A stretch of 64,000 bases of DNA from Chryseobacterium sp. H1D6B (GTDB lineage Bacteria > Bacteroidota > Bacteroidia > Flavobacteriales > Weeksellaceae), in assembly GCF_029892445.1 (NCBI RefSeq), contig NZ_JARXVJ010000001.1, positions 1,178,001 to 1,242,000 on the forward strand. The letters run 5' to 3'. A program made the translations under genes and the position numbers. Shown here piece after piece: positions 40,016-49,913 of this stretch. Position 1 is the stretch's first letter. Each line of letters starts with the position of its first letter. The notes beneath the pieces were generated by a model that was not told the origin of the DNA, did not search any database, and saw only the letters and a program-made list of their open reading frames with translations.

Positions 40016-40393
40016 ATGAAAATAGTAAAATTCATTTTATGTTTGCTTTTCGGGCTTATGTTTATCAATGCAGGACTAGATAAGTTCTTACACTACATGC
40101 CGATGCCTCAGCTTACCGAAGTACAAAAGAAAATTTTTGGTGCTTTTATGGAATTAGGATGGCTGATGCCTTTAGTGGGTACTGTAGAAATTGTCGGAGG
40201 CCTGTTATTTATTTTTCCGAAAACAAGAGCTTTAGGAGCTATTATCATTCTTCCGGTGATGGTGGGCATCGTCCTGCATAATGCCTACAGAGACCCTTCT
40301 TCAATGGGAATTACCATCTCTCTTGTGCTATTTTTAATTAATCTCTGGATTATTGCCGATAACCGGGGAAAATATAAAGCTTTAATAAGCTGA
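40016..40393 (+). CDS. DoxX family membrane protein
   Basis: The 125-residue protein has four predicted helices (about 3-20, 48-66, 72-90 and 98-116) and the early motif FGLMFINAGLDKFLHY seen in DoxX-like proteins. Function of this family is poorly defined; some members take part in sulfur oxidation or oxidative-stress complexes. It stands alone. Confidence 0.82.
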   Translation: MKIVKFILCLLFGLMFINAGLDKFLHYMPMPQLTEVQKKIFGAFMELGWLMPLVGTVEIVGGLLFIFPKTRALGAIIILPVMVGIVLHNAYRDPSSMGITISLVLFLINLWIIADNRGKYKALIS

Positions 40394-40405
40394 AAAAAGT
40401 AAATT

Positions 40406-40479
40406 ATGAATGGTCAATAGTCAGCCAGCTCTGCTGTCAGTTTTAAATTCATCTGCATAACAAATTATTGACCATTCAT
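40406..40479. repeat. 14-bp perfect inverted repeat flanking a 46-base centre
   Basis: ATGAATGGTCAATA at 40406-40419 recurs as its exact complement at 40466-40479. The centre contains a smaller CAG/CTG hairpin. It lies between convergent genes and could fold as a long-armed cruciform or be a remnant of a small mobile repeat. There is no T-tract of a normal terminator. Confidence 0.6.
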
Positions 40480-40487
40480 TCTATAAA

Positions 40488-41846
40488 TTATACAAATGCG
40501 CTGAATCCGGTGATTGATCTTCCAACGATAAGTGAATTAATCTCTTTGGTTCCTTCGTAAGAATAAATAGCTTCTGAATCCGCAACGAACCTTGCTACAT
40601 CATATTCTAATAAAATTCCGTTTCCGCCCAGCACTTCTCTAGCTCTGGAAACAATATCACGGGTTCTTAAAGTACAGAACACTTTAGCTAATGAAGCATG
40701 TTCATCTTTTAAAATCCCTTCATCCTGCATTTCTGAAAGCCTAAAAACCATGGTCTGCATAGCCGTAAGATTGGAAAGCATTTCTACTAAATGCCCCTGA
40801 ATCATCTGAAAGGAAGCAATAGGCTTTCCAAACTGCTCTCTTTTTCTCGTATAGTCTAAAGCACTTTCATACGCACCTCGCGCGCATCCAGTTGCCATCC
40901 ATGCAACACCGGCTCTCGTCATTCTTAAAACTTTTCCGGTATCTTTAAATGAATTGGCATGCTGCAGTCTGTTCTCTTCGGTGATAAGACAGTCTTTTAA
41001 AGTGATTAATCCATTTTGAACGATACGGAGTGCCATTTTACCTTTAATTTTTTCTACTGAAAAACCAGGATTGTCTTTTTCAACAATAAAACCTTTGACT
41101 TCCCCGCTGTCTACATCTCTTGCCCAGATAATAACCAGATCTGCAAATGTTGCATTCCCGATCCATTTTTTCTGTCCATTGAGAATCCATCCTTCTGGAG
41201 TATTCTGACAGGTCACTGTTAATCCGCCCGCTGCTCCGGAACCAACCTCTGGCTCTGTCAGACCGAATGCCCCGATTTTTTCAAATTTCTGCATTTGGGG
41301 AAGCCATTTCTGTTTTTGTTCTTCTGATCCGCAGATGTAGATAGAACCCATTGCCAGGCCAGACTGTACTCCGAAGAAAGTAGCAATAGAAGCATCTATT
41401 CTCGCCATTTCCATAGCAATAACCCCTTCCATTAAAAACGGCATTCCTGGACATCCATATCCTTCATAGGTTACCCCGCAGATATTTAATTTTTGGAATT
41501 TAGGAATAAGTTCAAAAGGAAATTCGTCTCTTAACCAATAATGATTGACTAAAGGCTTTACTTCTTTTTCCATGAAAGCTCTTACTTTCAACTGAATTTC
41601 TCTCTGTTCAGGAGTTAAGGTGTGATAGATATCGTAAAAATCGCCGTCAATGGGCGGCAGTTCTTTCTTTTTCTTATTGGGATCAAGCATTTTCATCATT
41701 CCGTTTAACTGTTTATCATCCAGCTTCGAAAAATTCTGCATCAGCTTTGGAAGATCTACTTTTTGAGAGATCGCACTTAACTGATCAAAGTCTATTGATC
41801 TAAATAATCCTATCGCGTTTCTTATTTTGGAAAAAGTATCAGACAT
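40488..41846 (-). CDS. Acyl-CoA dehydrogenase, glutaryl-CoA dehydrogenase-like
   Basis: The 452-residue FAD enzyme has an N-terminal helical domain, the GAFGLTEPEVGSGAAGG flavin motif, the RKREQFGKPIASFQMIQ block and a C-terminal YEGTKEINSLIVGR block whose Glu is the expected base. The last block and ITGFSAF end resemble glutaryl-CoA dehydrogenase. An N-terminal stretch of about 60 residues is longer than usual. The frame reaches up to 41906, but the ATG at 41846 is preferred because it gives the normal start MSDTFSKIRNAIG. The exact acyl-CoA substrate is not certain. Confidence 0.9.
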   Translation of the reverse strand: MSDTFSKIRNAIGLFRSIDFDQLSAISQKVDLPKLMQNFSKLDDKQLNGMMKMLDPNKKKKELPPIDGDFYDIYHTLTPEQREIQLKVRAFMEKEVKPLVNHYWLRDEFPFELIPKFQKLNICGVTYEGYGCPGMPFLMEGVIAMEMARIDASIATFFGVQSGLAMGSIYICGSEEQKQKWLPQMQKFEKIGAFGLTEPEVGSGAAGGLTVTCQNTPEGWILNGQKKWIGNATFADLVIIWARDVDSGEVKGFIVEKDNPGFSVEKIKGKMALRIVQNGLITLKDCLITEENRLQHANSFKDTGKVLRMTRAGVAWMATGCARGAYESALDYTRKREQFGKPIASFQMIQGHLVEMLSNLTAMQTMVFRLSEMQDEGILKDEHASLAKVFCTLRTRDIVSRAREVLGGNGILLEYDVARFVADSEAIYSYEGTKEINSLIVGRSITGFSAFV

Positions 41847-42043
41847 AATCGTGGTTTTGGTTTGTAAAAGGCATGCAAAAATCACTCCGAAGTTTATTCT
41901 ATTCAAAGATCATTATTTTACAAACCACTGAATTACAATCAAATACATTTGAAATTTATTTTTACAATTTTTCACTCATGATTTTCAAACATTACAAATG
42001 ATTCAGGTAGAACTTTGAACTAATCAAAATAAAAAAAAACGTT

Positions 42044-42961
42044 ATGAAAACCTCTTACATTAAACTATCCCTGCTGTCAGTACTTCTATTAGGTATTTAT
42101 TCTTGTAAAAAAGGAGAAGCAGTTTCTGATCACGAATATCCTGAGGCAACAGCTGATTCAGCTGCCGTTATTGTTTCAGATAGCATTTCCTCTGTGGCAA
42201 CAATGAAAGTGAAAGATAAACAGTTTATCAAAACAGCAGATGTGAATATGGAAGTAAAAGATGTGTACGAAACGACAATTTCTATTGAAAAAGCCGTTCA
42301 GGATCTGGGCGGATTTGTTGCCAAAAGCGATCTGCAGAGCAATGTGATTTCTGAACACACTTATGATACTTCCAGTGAAAACGCCATGCTGGTAAAAAAA
42401 TATCAGACCGAAAACACCATGCAGGTACGAATTCCTACAGAAAGACTGGGAGAACTGCTCACGATCATTAATGATAAAAAACTGTTCTTGAATTCCAGAG
42501 TCATTAATGCCGAAGACGTTACTTCAGGTATTAAATATGCAGCACTGGAAGGGAAAAGAATAAAAAAAACAGGGGAGAACATTTCCCAGCTCAAGACCAA
42601 CAAAGACAAGGTAAATATGAGCAATGATAATATGTCTGAAGACAACCAGCAGCAACTAGCTAATATGAATGTAACAGATAATATAAAATACAGCACCATC
42701 GACATCTATATTAAAGAACCAAAACTCCGAATCGCAGAAATTGCAGTTACCAATATCAATACTATTGATAATAAGTACAAATTCGATTTTATATATGCTT
42801 CAAAAAATGCTTTTGTTGAAGGATTCTATCTAATCCAGAGAATTTTTGTGGGATTAATTGTAATCTGGCCGGTTTTACTAATTGCCGGAGCTGGTATCTA
42901 TTTTATGAGAAAAAGAAAATCATTAAAAAAATCCCATCAATCTCCGGCAAGACAGCAATAA
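42044..42961 (+). CDS. DUF4349 lipoprotein
   Basis: The 305-residue protein has a lipoprotein signal (C21 in GIYSC) and then the DUF4349 region, with KTADVNMEVKDVYETTISIEKAVQDLGGFVAKSD and ERLGELLTIINDK. A C-terminal membrane helix (about 267-288) and a basic tail follow. A coiled coil is likely around 175-210. Function is unknown. It stands alone with a terminator downstream. Confidence 0.88.
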   Translation: MKTSYIKLSLLSVLLLGIYSCKKGEAVSDHEYPEATADSAAVIVSDSISSVATMKVKDKQFIKTADVNMEVKDVYETTISIEKAVQDLGGFVAKSDLQSNVISEHTYDTSSENAMLVKKYQTENTMQVRIPTERLGELLTIINDKKLFLNSRVINAEDVTSGIKYAALEGKRIKKTGENISQLKTNKDKVNMSNDNMSEDNQQQLANMNVTDNIKYSTIDIYIKEPKLRIAEIAVTNINTIDNKYKFDFIYASKNAFVEGFYLIQRIFVGLIVIWPVLLIAGAGIYFMRKRKSLKKSHQSPARQQ

Positions 42962-43007
42962 AGCTATCCTAACTTCTGGTTATCAACATAATTTTAAATT
43001 TTTCATG

Positions 43008-43036
43008 CCTCCAAAAAAAATTTGGAGGTTTTTTTA
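43008..43036 (+). terminator. Terminator of the DUF4349 gene
   Basis: CCTCCAAA and TTTGGAGG form an 8-bp stem with an A5 loop and a T7 tail. Confidence 0.85.
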
Positions 43037-43099
43037 TAAAAAAATGTAACGTTTCAATTCTATTCGTACTTACTCATTAAACAATAAAAAATTAATAGT

Positions 43100-43972
43100 A
43101 TGAAATCAATCATTGCCTTAGGATTCACTGCATTATTATCTTTTACCTCTATTGCAAAATCACAAAATAAAAATACAGAAAACAACAAAAGCCTTTTATG
43201 GGAGGTTTCCGGCAACGGGCTTTCAAAGCCTTCTTATGTTATGGGGACTTTTCATGCTTTATGCAGTAAAGATTTTGAAATGAAACCTAAAATTCTTAAC
43301 GCATTGGAAAACTCTGATAATTTAGTCTTGGAAATTAATTATACAGATCCCAATGAAACCGCTGCTATGCAAAAGATGTTTCAAGCTGATAAAAAAATTA
43401 CTGAACAGCTTTCTTCCGATGAAGCAAAAGAATTAGACAAAATTCTTCTAAAATATGGAACTACGCTGCAAAATGTTGACAATTACAGTTCACAAGCTTT
43501 ATATTCGCTTCTTTTAAACAAAGCCATTCCCTGCCCGATGACTGAGGTAAAAATGTATGAAGCAGAGCTTCTTAAAAATGCCATGAAAAACAAGAAAAAG
43601 ATCAAAGGGCTGGAAAAAGTTGCTGACCAATTATCCGCTATTAATAAGGCCTATGATTTAAAAGATGCAATAATTCAATTAAAAAGAGGTGATGATTATG
43701 CTGTATACCTTCAAAAAGTCATTGAAACGTATAAAAATGAAGACCTGCCGGCATTAAATAAACTCATGAAAGATGAAAGATTTATGAATAAAAAGCAGGA
43801 AGAAATAATGGTAGCTAAAAGAAATAAAAATTGGGCAGAAAAAATGCCGGAAATGATGAAATCAGGAAGCTCTTTTTTCGCTGTGGGAGGTGCCCATCTT
43901 TGGGGAGATGACGGGTTAATCAATTTATTGAAAATCAAAGGATATACTGTAAAATCAATAAACAGTCTATAA
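43100..43972 (+). CDS. TraB/GumN family protein
   Basis: The 290-residue protein has a signal peptide (about 1-20). The N-terminal block SYVMGTFHALCSKDFEM and the C-terminal block SFFAVGGAHLWGDDGLINLLKIKGY carry the paired G-x-x-H motifs of the TraB/GumN/Tiki superfamily of putative metalloproteases. It is expected in the periplasm or on the surface. A sigma factor gene follows after 19 bases and may be co-transcribed. Confidence 0.9.
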   Translation: MKSIIALGFTALLSFTSIAKSQNKNTENNKSLLWEVSGNGLSKPSYVMGTFHALCSKDFEMKPKILNALENSDNLVLEINYTDPNETAAMQKMFQADKKITEQLSSDEAKELDKILLKYGTTLQNVDNYSSQALYSLLLNKAIPCPMTEVKMYEAELLKNAMKNKKKIKGLEKVADQLSAINKAYDLKDAIIQLKRGDDYAVYLQKVIETYKNEDLPALNKLMKDERFMNKKQEEIMVAKRNKNWAEKMPEMMKSGSSFFAVGGAHLWGDDGLINLLKIKGYTVKSINSL

Positions 43973-43991
43973 CCAAAATCATAAAAACATT

Positions 43992-44501
43992 GTGAGTAAC
44001 CCAACCGAAATCATTTTTCTGAAGCTCGTTAATCAGCATAAAGGTATTCTGTACAAAGCCTCGCGTATCTATGCAGATTCTATAGAAGACCGGGAAGACC
44101 TTCAGCAGGACATACTTATCCAGCTATGGAAGTCCTATCAGAACTTTAAAGGAAACAGCGAATTTTCTACATGGATGTATCGGGTAGCGATCAATACAGC
44201 AATCACCTATTTAAAAAAAGAAAAACAAAGAACGAATAATCAAACAGATACGCCTCTGCACTTTGAAGCTCTTACGGAGGACTATAATCCGACTAAGGAC
44301 AAACAGCTGGAAGTCTTCTATACAGCTGTTCAAGAACTTAATCCCTTGGAGAAAGCACTCATATTTTACTTTATGGAAGGGATGGCACACAAGGAAATCG
44401 GAAACAATTTAGGCTTGAGTGAAGGAAATGCCCGAGTAAAGCTCAACAGAACCAAAGAAAAAATACAACAAATCATAAAAAAATCAGGTTATGAATTTTG
44501 A
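43992..44501 (+). CDS. ECF-type RNA polymerase sigma factor
   Basis: The 169-residue protein starts at a GTG. It has region 2 (about 10-75, with ILIQLWKSYQNFKGNSEFSTWMYRVAINTA) and region 4 (about 115-165, with EKALIFYFMEGMAHKEIGNNLGLSEGNARVKLNRTKEKI). No region 1.1 or 3 is present, so it is an ECF-type factor. The next gene overlaps its end by 11 bases and encodes a membrane protein that could be its partner, though not a classical anti-sigma factor. Confidence 0.93.
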   Translation: MSNPTEIIFLKLVNQHKGILYKASRIYADSIEDREDLQQDILIQLWKSYQNFKGNSEFSTWMYRVAINTAITYLKKEKQRTNNQTDTPLHFEALTEDYNPTKDKQLEVFYTAVQELNPLEKALIFYFMEGMAHKEIGNNLGLSEGNARVKLNRTKEKIQQIIKKSGYEF

Positions 44502-45099
44502 TCAATTAAAAACAGAATGGGATAACGAAAGCAATAACATCAACATTCCCAACACCATAGAAAAACTAAAAGAAAGCAGACATCCCGTGGAAAAACTTCA
44601 AAAAATCATGAAAAAAGAGTTTTATATGCAGATTATTGCTGTTATTTTAATAGCATTTTTTCCGCTCCAATTTGGATTTCCTTCTTCCCAAAATGCGATC
44701 TATTATACCTCTTATACCATGCTGGTAGTGATCTCTTCTTACTATCTTTTTGGATTTTATAAATTTTATAAGCAGACCGAGCTTTATACCGGCAACACTA
44801 AAAACAGTCTCTGGAGGATCTATCATGAACTATGCTTAAATATGGAAAGGTACCAGTCTTTTGGATTTCTTTTACTTCCTCATTTTATGATCACTATCGG
44901 TCTGTTTATCTATAACGAATTAGGGAAACATGGAAAATCGTTACCCGAACTTGCAGGTCTGCATCAAGAAATCTTAATTTTAGCTGTATTGGCAGGAACC
45001 TTAGCTGTAGTAGCAGGCATAGTTTTATGGACAAAACACTTATACGGACAATACGCCAAACAATTAGAGAGCATTTTGAATGATATGGAAGATGAATAA
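44491..45099 (+). CDS. Membrane protein translated with the sigma factor
   Basis: The 202-residue protein has a soluble N-terminal segment of about 48 residues and then four predicted helices (about 49-65, 72-90, 125-145 and 163-185). The N-terminal segment contains KTEWDNESNNINIPN, similar to the short cytoplasmic part of several flavobacterial sigma-linked membrane proteins. It overlaps the sigma gene by 11 bases. A role as anti-sigma factor is inferred from position only. Confidence 0.8.
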   Translation: MNFDQLKTEWDNESNNINIPNTIEKLKESRHPVEKLQKIMKKEFYMQIIAVILIAFFPLQFGFPSSQNAIYYTSYTMLVVISSYYLFGFYKFYKQTELYTGNTKNSLWRIYHELCLNMERYQSFGFLLLPHFMITIGLFIYNELGKHGKSLPELAGLHQEILILAVLAGTLAVVAGIVLWTKHLYGQYAKQLESILNDMEDE

Positions 45100-45153
45100 C
45101 ATTTTCTATTCCTATGTGAATTAATTTTATTTTAAAAATATATTATTTCTAAG

Positions 45154-45181
45154 CCTCAAATTTATTTGAGGTTTTATTTTT
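45154..45181 (+). terminator. Terminator after the sigma factor operon
   Basis: CCTCAAAT and ATTTGAGG pair with a very short loop and are followed by a T-rich stretch. Confidence 0.7.
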
Positions 45182-45192
45182 CCTTAAATTTG
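45165..45192 (+). promoter_or_regulatory. Candidate promoter of pgi
   Basis: TTTG (45165-45168), a 16-base spacer and TAAATTTG (45185-45192). The leader of about 80 bases contains a 15-codon ORF from 45213 to 45260. Confidence 0.4.
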
Positions 45193-45275
45193 CAAATTAG
45201 AATTTTAGTAACATGGATTTTAGAAATTTTCAATCCAAAAATTATTTCCAAACCCTATAATCTGATCCCCAAAAT

Positions 45276-46916
45276 ATGCTATCAAAAATAAATCCTATAC
45301 AAACCAACAGCTGGAAAGCACTTAATGAACATTTTACAGACAACGATTTCGAATTGAGAAGTCTCTTTCAGTATAACCCAAACCGTTTTGAGGAGTTTTC
45401 AGTAAAAGGAGAAAATTTTCTTTTCGATTATTCTAAAAACTTAATTGATTCTAGAACTAAGGAACTTTTATTAGACTTAGCAGAAGAATGTCAACTGAAA
45501 GATGCTGTTTCTAAAATGTTTTCGGGTGATAAGATTAATGAAACGGAAGGAAGATCTGTTCTTCACACAGCTTTAAGGGATTTTTCAGATAAAGAAATTT
45601 TAGTAGACGGGGAAAATATTAAACCGCAGATCAAAAGAGTTCTTGACCACATGAAGTCATTCTCTGAGAAAATTATTTCCGGAGAGCATAAAGGTTTCAG
45701 CGGAAAAGAAATTACTGATGTTGTAAATATAGGAATCGGAGGTTCAGATTTGGGACCTGTAATGGTATGTTCGGCTTTAAAACACTTTAAAACAAGGTTG
45801 GATGTTCATTTTGTTTCCAATGTAGACGGAAACCACATTGCTGAAGTTGTTAAGAATTTAAATCCAGAGACGACCTTATTTATTATCGCATCTAAAACGT
45901 TCACGACACAAGAGACCATGACCAATGCTCAATCAGCAAAAGAATGGTTCTTAAAGGCGGGAAGACAGGAAGATGTAGCCAAACATTTTGTAGCTTTATC
46001 TACTAATGTTCAATCTGTTAAAGAATTCGGGATTGCAGAAGAAAACATCTTCGAATTCTGGGACTGGGTAGGAGGAAGGTACTCTCTTTGGAGTGCTATC
46101 GGATTAAGTATTGTTCTTGCAGTTGGATATGAAAACTTTGAACAGCTTTTAAAAGGCGCTAACGATACTGACCAGCATTTTCAAAATACAGACTTTTCAA
46201 AAAACGTTCCTGTGCTTATGGGACTTTTAGGAATCTGGTACCGAAATTTTTATGCTGCAACTACTTATGCCATCTTACCTTACTCTCAGTACCTTGACAG
46301 GTTTGCGGCTTATTTACAGCAGGGAGACATGGAAAGCAACGGGAAATGTGTAGACAGAAGCGGTGAATTTGTAGAGTACGAAACCGGCCCGATTATCTGG
46401 GGAGAACCAGGAACAAACGGACAGCATGCATTTTATCAATTGATCCACCAGGGAACAGAATTAATTCCTGCAGATTTTATCGCATACGCAAAAAGTCCTA
46501 ACAAAGTTTCTGACCATCAGGATAAATTATTAGCCAACTTTTTCGCACAGACCGAAGCTCTGGCATTTGGAAAAAATGAAGAAGAAGTAGAGGAAGAATT
46601 AAAAAATTCAGGAAAATCTGAAGAAGAAATTGACTTTGTATTAAACTATAAAGTCTTCCACGGAAATACTCCTACTAACTCAATATTATTCAAAGAATTA
46701 ACTCCTTTTTCATTAGGTCAGTTAATTGCACTGTATGAACATAAAATTTTTGTGCAGGGGGTGATCTGGAATATTTTCAGTTTTGATCAATTCGGAGTAG
46801 AATTAGGGAAAATTTTAGCTAATAAAATCTTGCCTGAACTTGAAAACAGTGAAGCTGTACATTCTCATGACAGTTCTACTAATGGGCTGATCAATTATTA
46901 TAAAGGGAATAAGTAA
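45276..46916 (+). CDS. pgi: Glucose-6-phosphate isomerase
   Basis: The 546-residue enzyme interconverts glucose 6-phosphate and fructose 6-phosphate. Signatures [18 protein letters not shown] and [21 protein letters not shown], along with [12 protein letters not shown], mark the family. Length fits the long bacterial form. It is followed by folD after 27 bases. Confidence 0.98.
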   Translation: MLSKINPIQTNSWKALNEHFTDNDFELRSLFQYNPNRFEEFSVKGENFLFDYSKNLIDSRTKELLLDLAEECQLKDAVSKMFSGDKINETEGRSVLHTALRDFSDKEILVDGENIKPQIKRVLDHMKSFSEKIISGEHKGFSGKEITDVVNIGIGGSDLGPVMVCSALKHFKTRLDVHFVSNVDGNHIAEVVKNLNPETTLFIIASKTFTTQETMTNAQSAKEWFLKAGRQEDVAKHFVALSTNVQSVKEFGIAEENIFEFWDWVGGRYSLWSAIGLSIVLAVGYENFEQLLKGANDTDQHFQNTDFSKNVPVLMGLLGIWYRNFYAATTYAILPYSQYLDRFAAYLQQGDMESNGKCVDRSGEFVEYETGPIIWGEPGTNGQHAFYQLIHQGTELIPADFIAYAKSPNKVSDHQDKLLANFFAQTEALAFGKNEEEVEEELKNSGKSEEEIDFVLNYKVFHGNTPTNSILFKELTPFSLGQLIALYEHKIFVQGVIWNIFSFDQFGVELGKILANKILPELENSEAVHSHDSSTNGLINYYKGNK

Positions 46917-46943
46917 ATTTGAAATATCTAATAAAAAAGTAAA

Positions 46944-47828
46944 ATGGCAGAAATTCTTGACGGACTTAAAGTATCCAAAGAAATAAAAGCAGAAATCAAG
47001 GTAGAAGTTGACAAAATCCTTGAAAGCAAGAAAAGAGCCCCACATTTGGTGGCTATTCTTGTCGGAAACAACGGAGCAAGCAAAGCTTATGTGAACAGTA
47101 AAGTGAAAGACTGTGAGGAAGTGGGATTCCGTTCTACCCTAGTGAAATTTCCAAGTACAGTTTCTGAATCTGAACTGCTGGAAAAAATTGACGAACTGAA
47201 TAAGTCTAAAGCTGTAGACGGCTTCATCGTTCAATTACCTTTACCAAAACAGATCGATCAGGAAAAGATCATTATGGCGATTGATCCAAGAAAGGACGTG
47301 GATGGTTTCCACCCTGAAAACTTCGGAAAAATGGCTTTAGAAATGGATACCTTCTTACCTGCTACTCCTTTTGGAATTTTGACATTATTGGAAAGATATA
47401 ATATCGAAACAAAAGGAAAAGACTGTGTAATTATTGGAAGAAGTAAAATTGTAGGAAGACCGATGAGTATTTTAATGGGAAGAAAAGATTTCCCAGGAAA
47501 CTCTACAGTTACCCTTACCCACTCTTACACAAAGGATATTGAAGAATATACTAAAAGTGCCGATATCGTAATTACTGCTTTAGGAGATCCTCATTTCTTA
47601 AAAGGAGATATGATTAAAGAAGGAGCTGTAATAGTGGATGTAGGAATTACAAGAGTAGAAGACAATACAGAAAAAGGCTACCATCTTGCAGGTGATGTGG
47701 ATTTTGAAAGCTGTGCTGCAAAAGCCAGCTGGATCACTCCCGTTCCTGGAGGAGTAGGCCCTATGACAAGAGCAATGCTGATGAAAAATACCATCATTGC
47801 TTATAAGACTTCGGTCTATAACGACTAA
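46944..47828 (+). CDS. folD: Bifunctional methylenetetrahydrofolate dehydrogenase/cyclohydrolase FolD
   Basis: The 294-residue enzyme provides 10-formyl-THF. Conserved blocks include the catalytic Lys region SKAYVNSKVKDCEEVG, DGFIVQLPLPKQID, IGRSKIVGRPMS and TPVPGGVGPMTRAML. It is followed by queE after 6 bases, so both may share a transcript with pgi. Confidence 0.98.
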   Translation: MAEILDGLKVSKEIKAEIKVEVDKILESKKRAPHLVAILVGNNGASKAYVNSKVKDCEEVGFRSTLVKFPSTVSESELLEKIDELNKSKAVDGFIVQLPLPKQIDQEKIIMAIDPRKDVDGFHPENFGKMALEMDTFLPATPFGILTLLERYNIETKGKDCVIIGRSKIVGRPMSILMGRKDFPGNSTVTLTHSYTKDIEEYTKSADIVITALGDPHFLKGDMIKEGAVIVDVGITRVEDNTEKGYHLAGDVDFESCAAKASWITPVPGGVGPMTRAMLMKNTIIAYKTSVYND

Positions 47829-47834
47829 TTTAAA

Positions 47835-48464
47835 ATGAACAAAGAAGAAGATATTTTATTAAAAGAAGGTAAAATGCTCCCTGTTATGGAGCATTTTTAC
47901 ACTCTTCAAGGAGAAGGAGCGCACACTGGAAAAGCAGCCTATTTCATCAGATTAGGAGGATGCGATGTAGGGTGCCATTGGTGTGATGTTAAAGAAAGCT
48001 GGGATCCGAATCTGCATCCTTTAATGAATGCTGAAGAAATTGCAGAAACCGCGGCAAAACACTGTAAAACAATTGTTTTAACAGGCGGTGAACCTTTAAT
48101 GTGGAATTTAGATATTTTGACATCCAAATTAAAAGAATTAGGATGTACTATTCATATTGAAACTTCTGGAGCTTATCCTATGAGCGGCCAATTGGACTGG
48201 ATTACGCTTTCTCCTAAGAAAACGGGTCTGCCAAAAGAAGAGATATATCAAAATGCAAGCGAGCTTAAAGTAATCGTTTTCAACAATCATGACTTAGCAT
48301 TTGCACAAGAACAGGCGGCAAAAGTCTCTAAAAACTGTAGATTATATCTTCAAAGCGAATGGAGCAAACGTGATGAGATGTATCCTAAAATTACTGATTT
48401 TATTTTAGAACACCCGGAATGGCAGGCTTCAGTTCAGACACATAAATACCTGAACATCCCATAA
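47835..48464 (+). CDS. queE: 7-carboxy-7-deazaguanine synthase QueE
   Basis: The 209-residue radical SAM enzyme makes the ring of 7-carboxy-7-deazaguanine for queuosine. The cluster cysteines are C43, C47 and C50 in GGCDVGCHWCD, that is, the C-x3-C-x2-C pattern. FYTLQGEGAHTG and VLTGGEPLMW are typical. No queC, queD or queF is adjacent. Confidence 0.95.
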   Translation: MNKEEDILLKEGKMLPVMEHFYTLQGEGAHTGKAAYFIRLGGCDVGCHWCDVKESWDPNLHPLMNAEEIAETAAKHCKTIVLTGGEPLMWNLDILTSKLKELGCTIHIETSGAYPMSGQLDWITLSPKKTGLPKEEIYQNASELKVIVFNNHDLAFAQEQAAKVSKNCRLYLQSEWSKRDEMYPKITDFILEHPEWQASVQTHKYLNIP

Positions 48465-48507
48465 AAATACGTAACTTAGCTCTTCGTATCCGTTATAATA
48501 GTGATAG

Positions 48508-49878
48508 ATGCAGAGAATTCGATATTCTAGATATTTAAAATCAATTATTATTCTGCTTGACCTCGTGGTTATTGCATTTATTTTCGTATTCTTTTTTATA
48601 AGCAGAAATCAAGATCTAAAGTATAATCAGGAAACCTGGTATCAGAATACTTTTTCTCTGGCGCTGCTGTTTATGTTCTGGATTCTTTTAAGCGGGAGAA
48701 CAAAAATCTATAATATTCCGAGAAATTTAACTTACACTTTGTTTCTAGAGCGTCTTTTAGGCCATTTCTTATTATTTATCATTGGAGTTTTACTTATTGG
48801 TAAGGTAAGTTATAATGTATTTTTCAATTCAGATATTTACTGGCTGTCCTTTTATTTGTTTTTCTTTATTTTTCTGACAAAATCAATTATTTATTTTGCC
48901 ATTAAATATTTCCGGAGTTTAGGGATCAATCACAGAAACATTATGTTTTTAAATGAGAACAGCTCCACTGAAGTACTAAAAAATATACTTGCAGAAAGAA
49001 AAGATTATGGTTATAAAATATTTGATTATAATTATTCCAGCATCAATGCTAATGAATTAATCGATTTTTGGAAAACAAACGGCATTCATACTTTGTTTTT
49101 ACCAACGGAGCATTCATTCAATGAAAATACAGAGAAGGAAATATTCAGGCTGGCCGAAGCAAATAAAGTGCATGTCTCTTTAATTCCGAGTATTACTCAA
49201 AGTGACTTTTTCCTTTACGACTTAGGATACATCCAGACTCAGCCGGTTCTAAGCCAGGCAAGATACCCTTTGGATTATTATTCTAATTTTCTGATGAAAA
49301 GAATTTTTGATATTACTTTTTCAGCTATTATATTGGTATTCATATGTTCCTGGCTGTTTCCAATACTTATTATTTTGGTAAAAACATCATCTAAAGGACC
49401 TGCTTTTTTTCATCAAAAGAGATACGGATTCCATGAAGAGGTTTTTAATTGTATCAAATTCAGGACAATGATCGTCAATGATGAATCTGCGACTAAAACG
49501 ACAGAAGAAAATGATTGTAGAATCACCAAAATCGGCAAATTCCTAAGAAAGACCAGTCTTGATGAAATGCCGCAGTTTATCAATGTATTGAAAGGAGAAA
49601 TGTCTATTGTAGGACCCAGGCCGCATATGCTGGCTGTAGATAATTATTATAAGCCCAAAATTGGGAGATACAGCCTGAGAAGCATGGTGAGTCCAGGAAT
49701 TACCGGTCTTGCACAGGTAAATGGATTGCGGGGAGATTCTGGTGATGTAGAGGTAGAAATGAATAAACGTGTTCTTGCAGATGCATTCTATGTAAGAAAC
49801 TGGAGTTTTGTTTTGGATTTAGTTATTATTTTAAAAACTATTTTGTTAGTTATAGGCGGAGATAAAAACGCAAAATAA
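48508..49878 (+). CDS. Polyprenyl glycosylphosphotransferase (sugar transferase)
   Basis: The 456-residue protein has four N-terminal membrane helices, a loop region like CoA_binding_3, a fifth helix (about 270-292) and the bacterial sugar transferase domain. The latter has SSKGPAFFHQKRYG, CIKFRTM, RKTSLDEMPQFINVLKGEMSIVGPRP and SPGITGLAQVNGLRG. It transfers a sugar phosphate to undecaprenyl phosphate to begin a surface polysaccharide. No gene cluster for glycan assembly adjoins it here; a flippase and glycosyltransferase lie 20 kb away. Confidence 0.93.
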   Translation: MQRIRYSRYLKSIIILLDLVVIAFIFVFFFISRNQDLKYNQETWYQNTFSLALLFMFWILLSGRTKIYNIPRNLTYTLFLERLLGHFLLFIIGVLLIGKVSYNVFFNSDIYWLSFYLFFFIFLTKSIIYFAIKYFRSLGINHRNIMFLNENSSTEVLKNILAERKDYGYKIFDYNYSSINANELIDFWKTNGIHTLFLPTEHSFNENTEKEIFRLAEANKVHVSLIPSITQSDFFLYDLGYIQTQPVLSQARYPLDYYSNFLMKRIFDITFSAIILVFICSWLFPILIILVKTSSKGPAFFHQKRYGFHEEVFNCIKFRTMIVNDESATKTTEENDCRITKIGKFLRKTSLDEMPQFINVLKGEMSIVGPRPHMLAVDNYYKPKIGRYSLRSMVSPGITGLAQVNGLRGDSGDVEVEMNKRVLADAFYVRNWSFVLDLVIILKTILLVIGGDKNAK

Positions 49879-49913
49879 ATAACGCTTTAATAAAAAAAGT
49901 CTAATTTAGCAGC

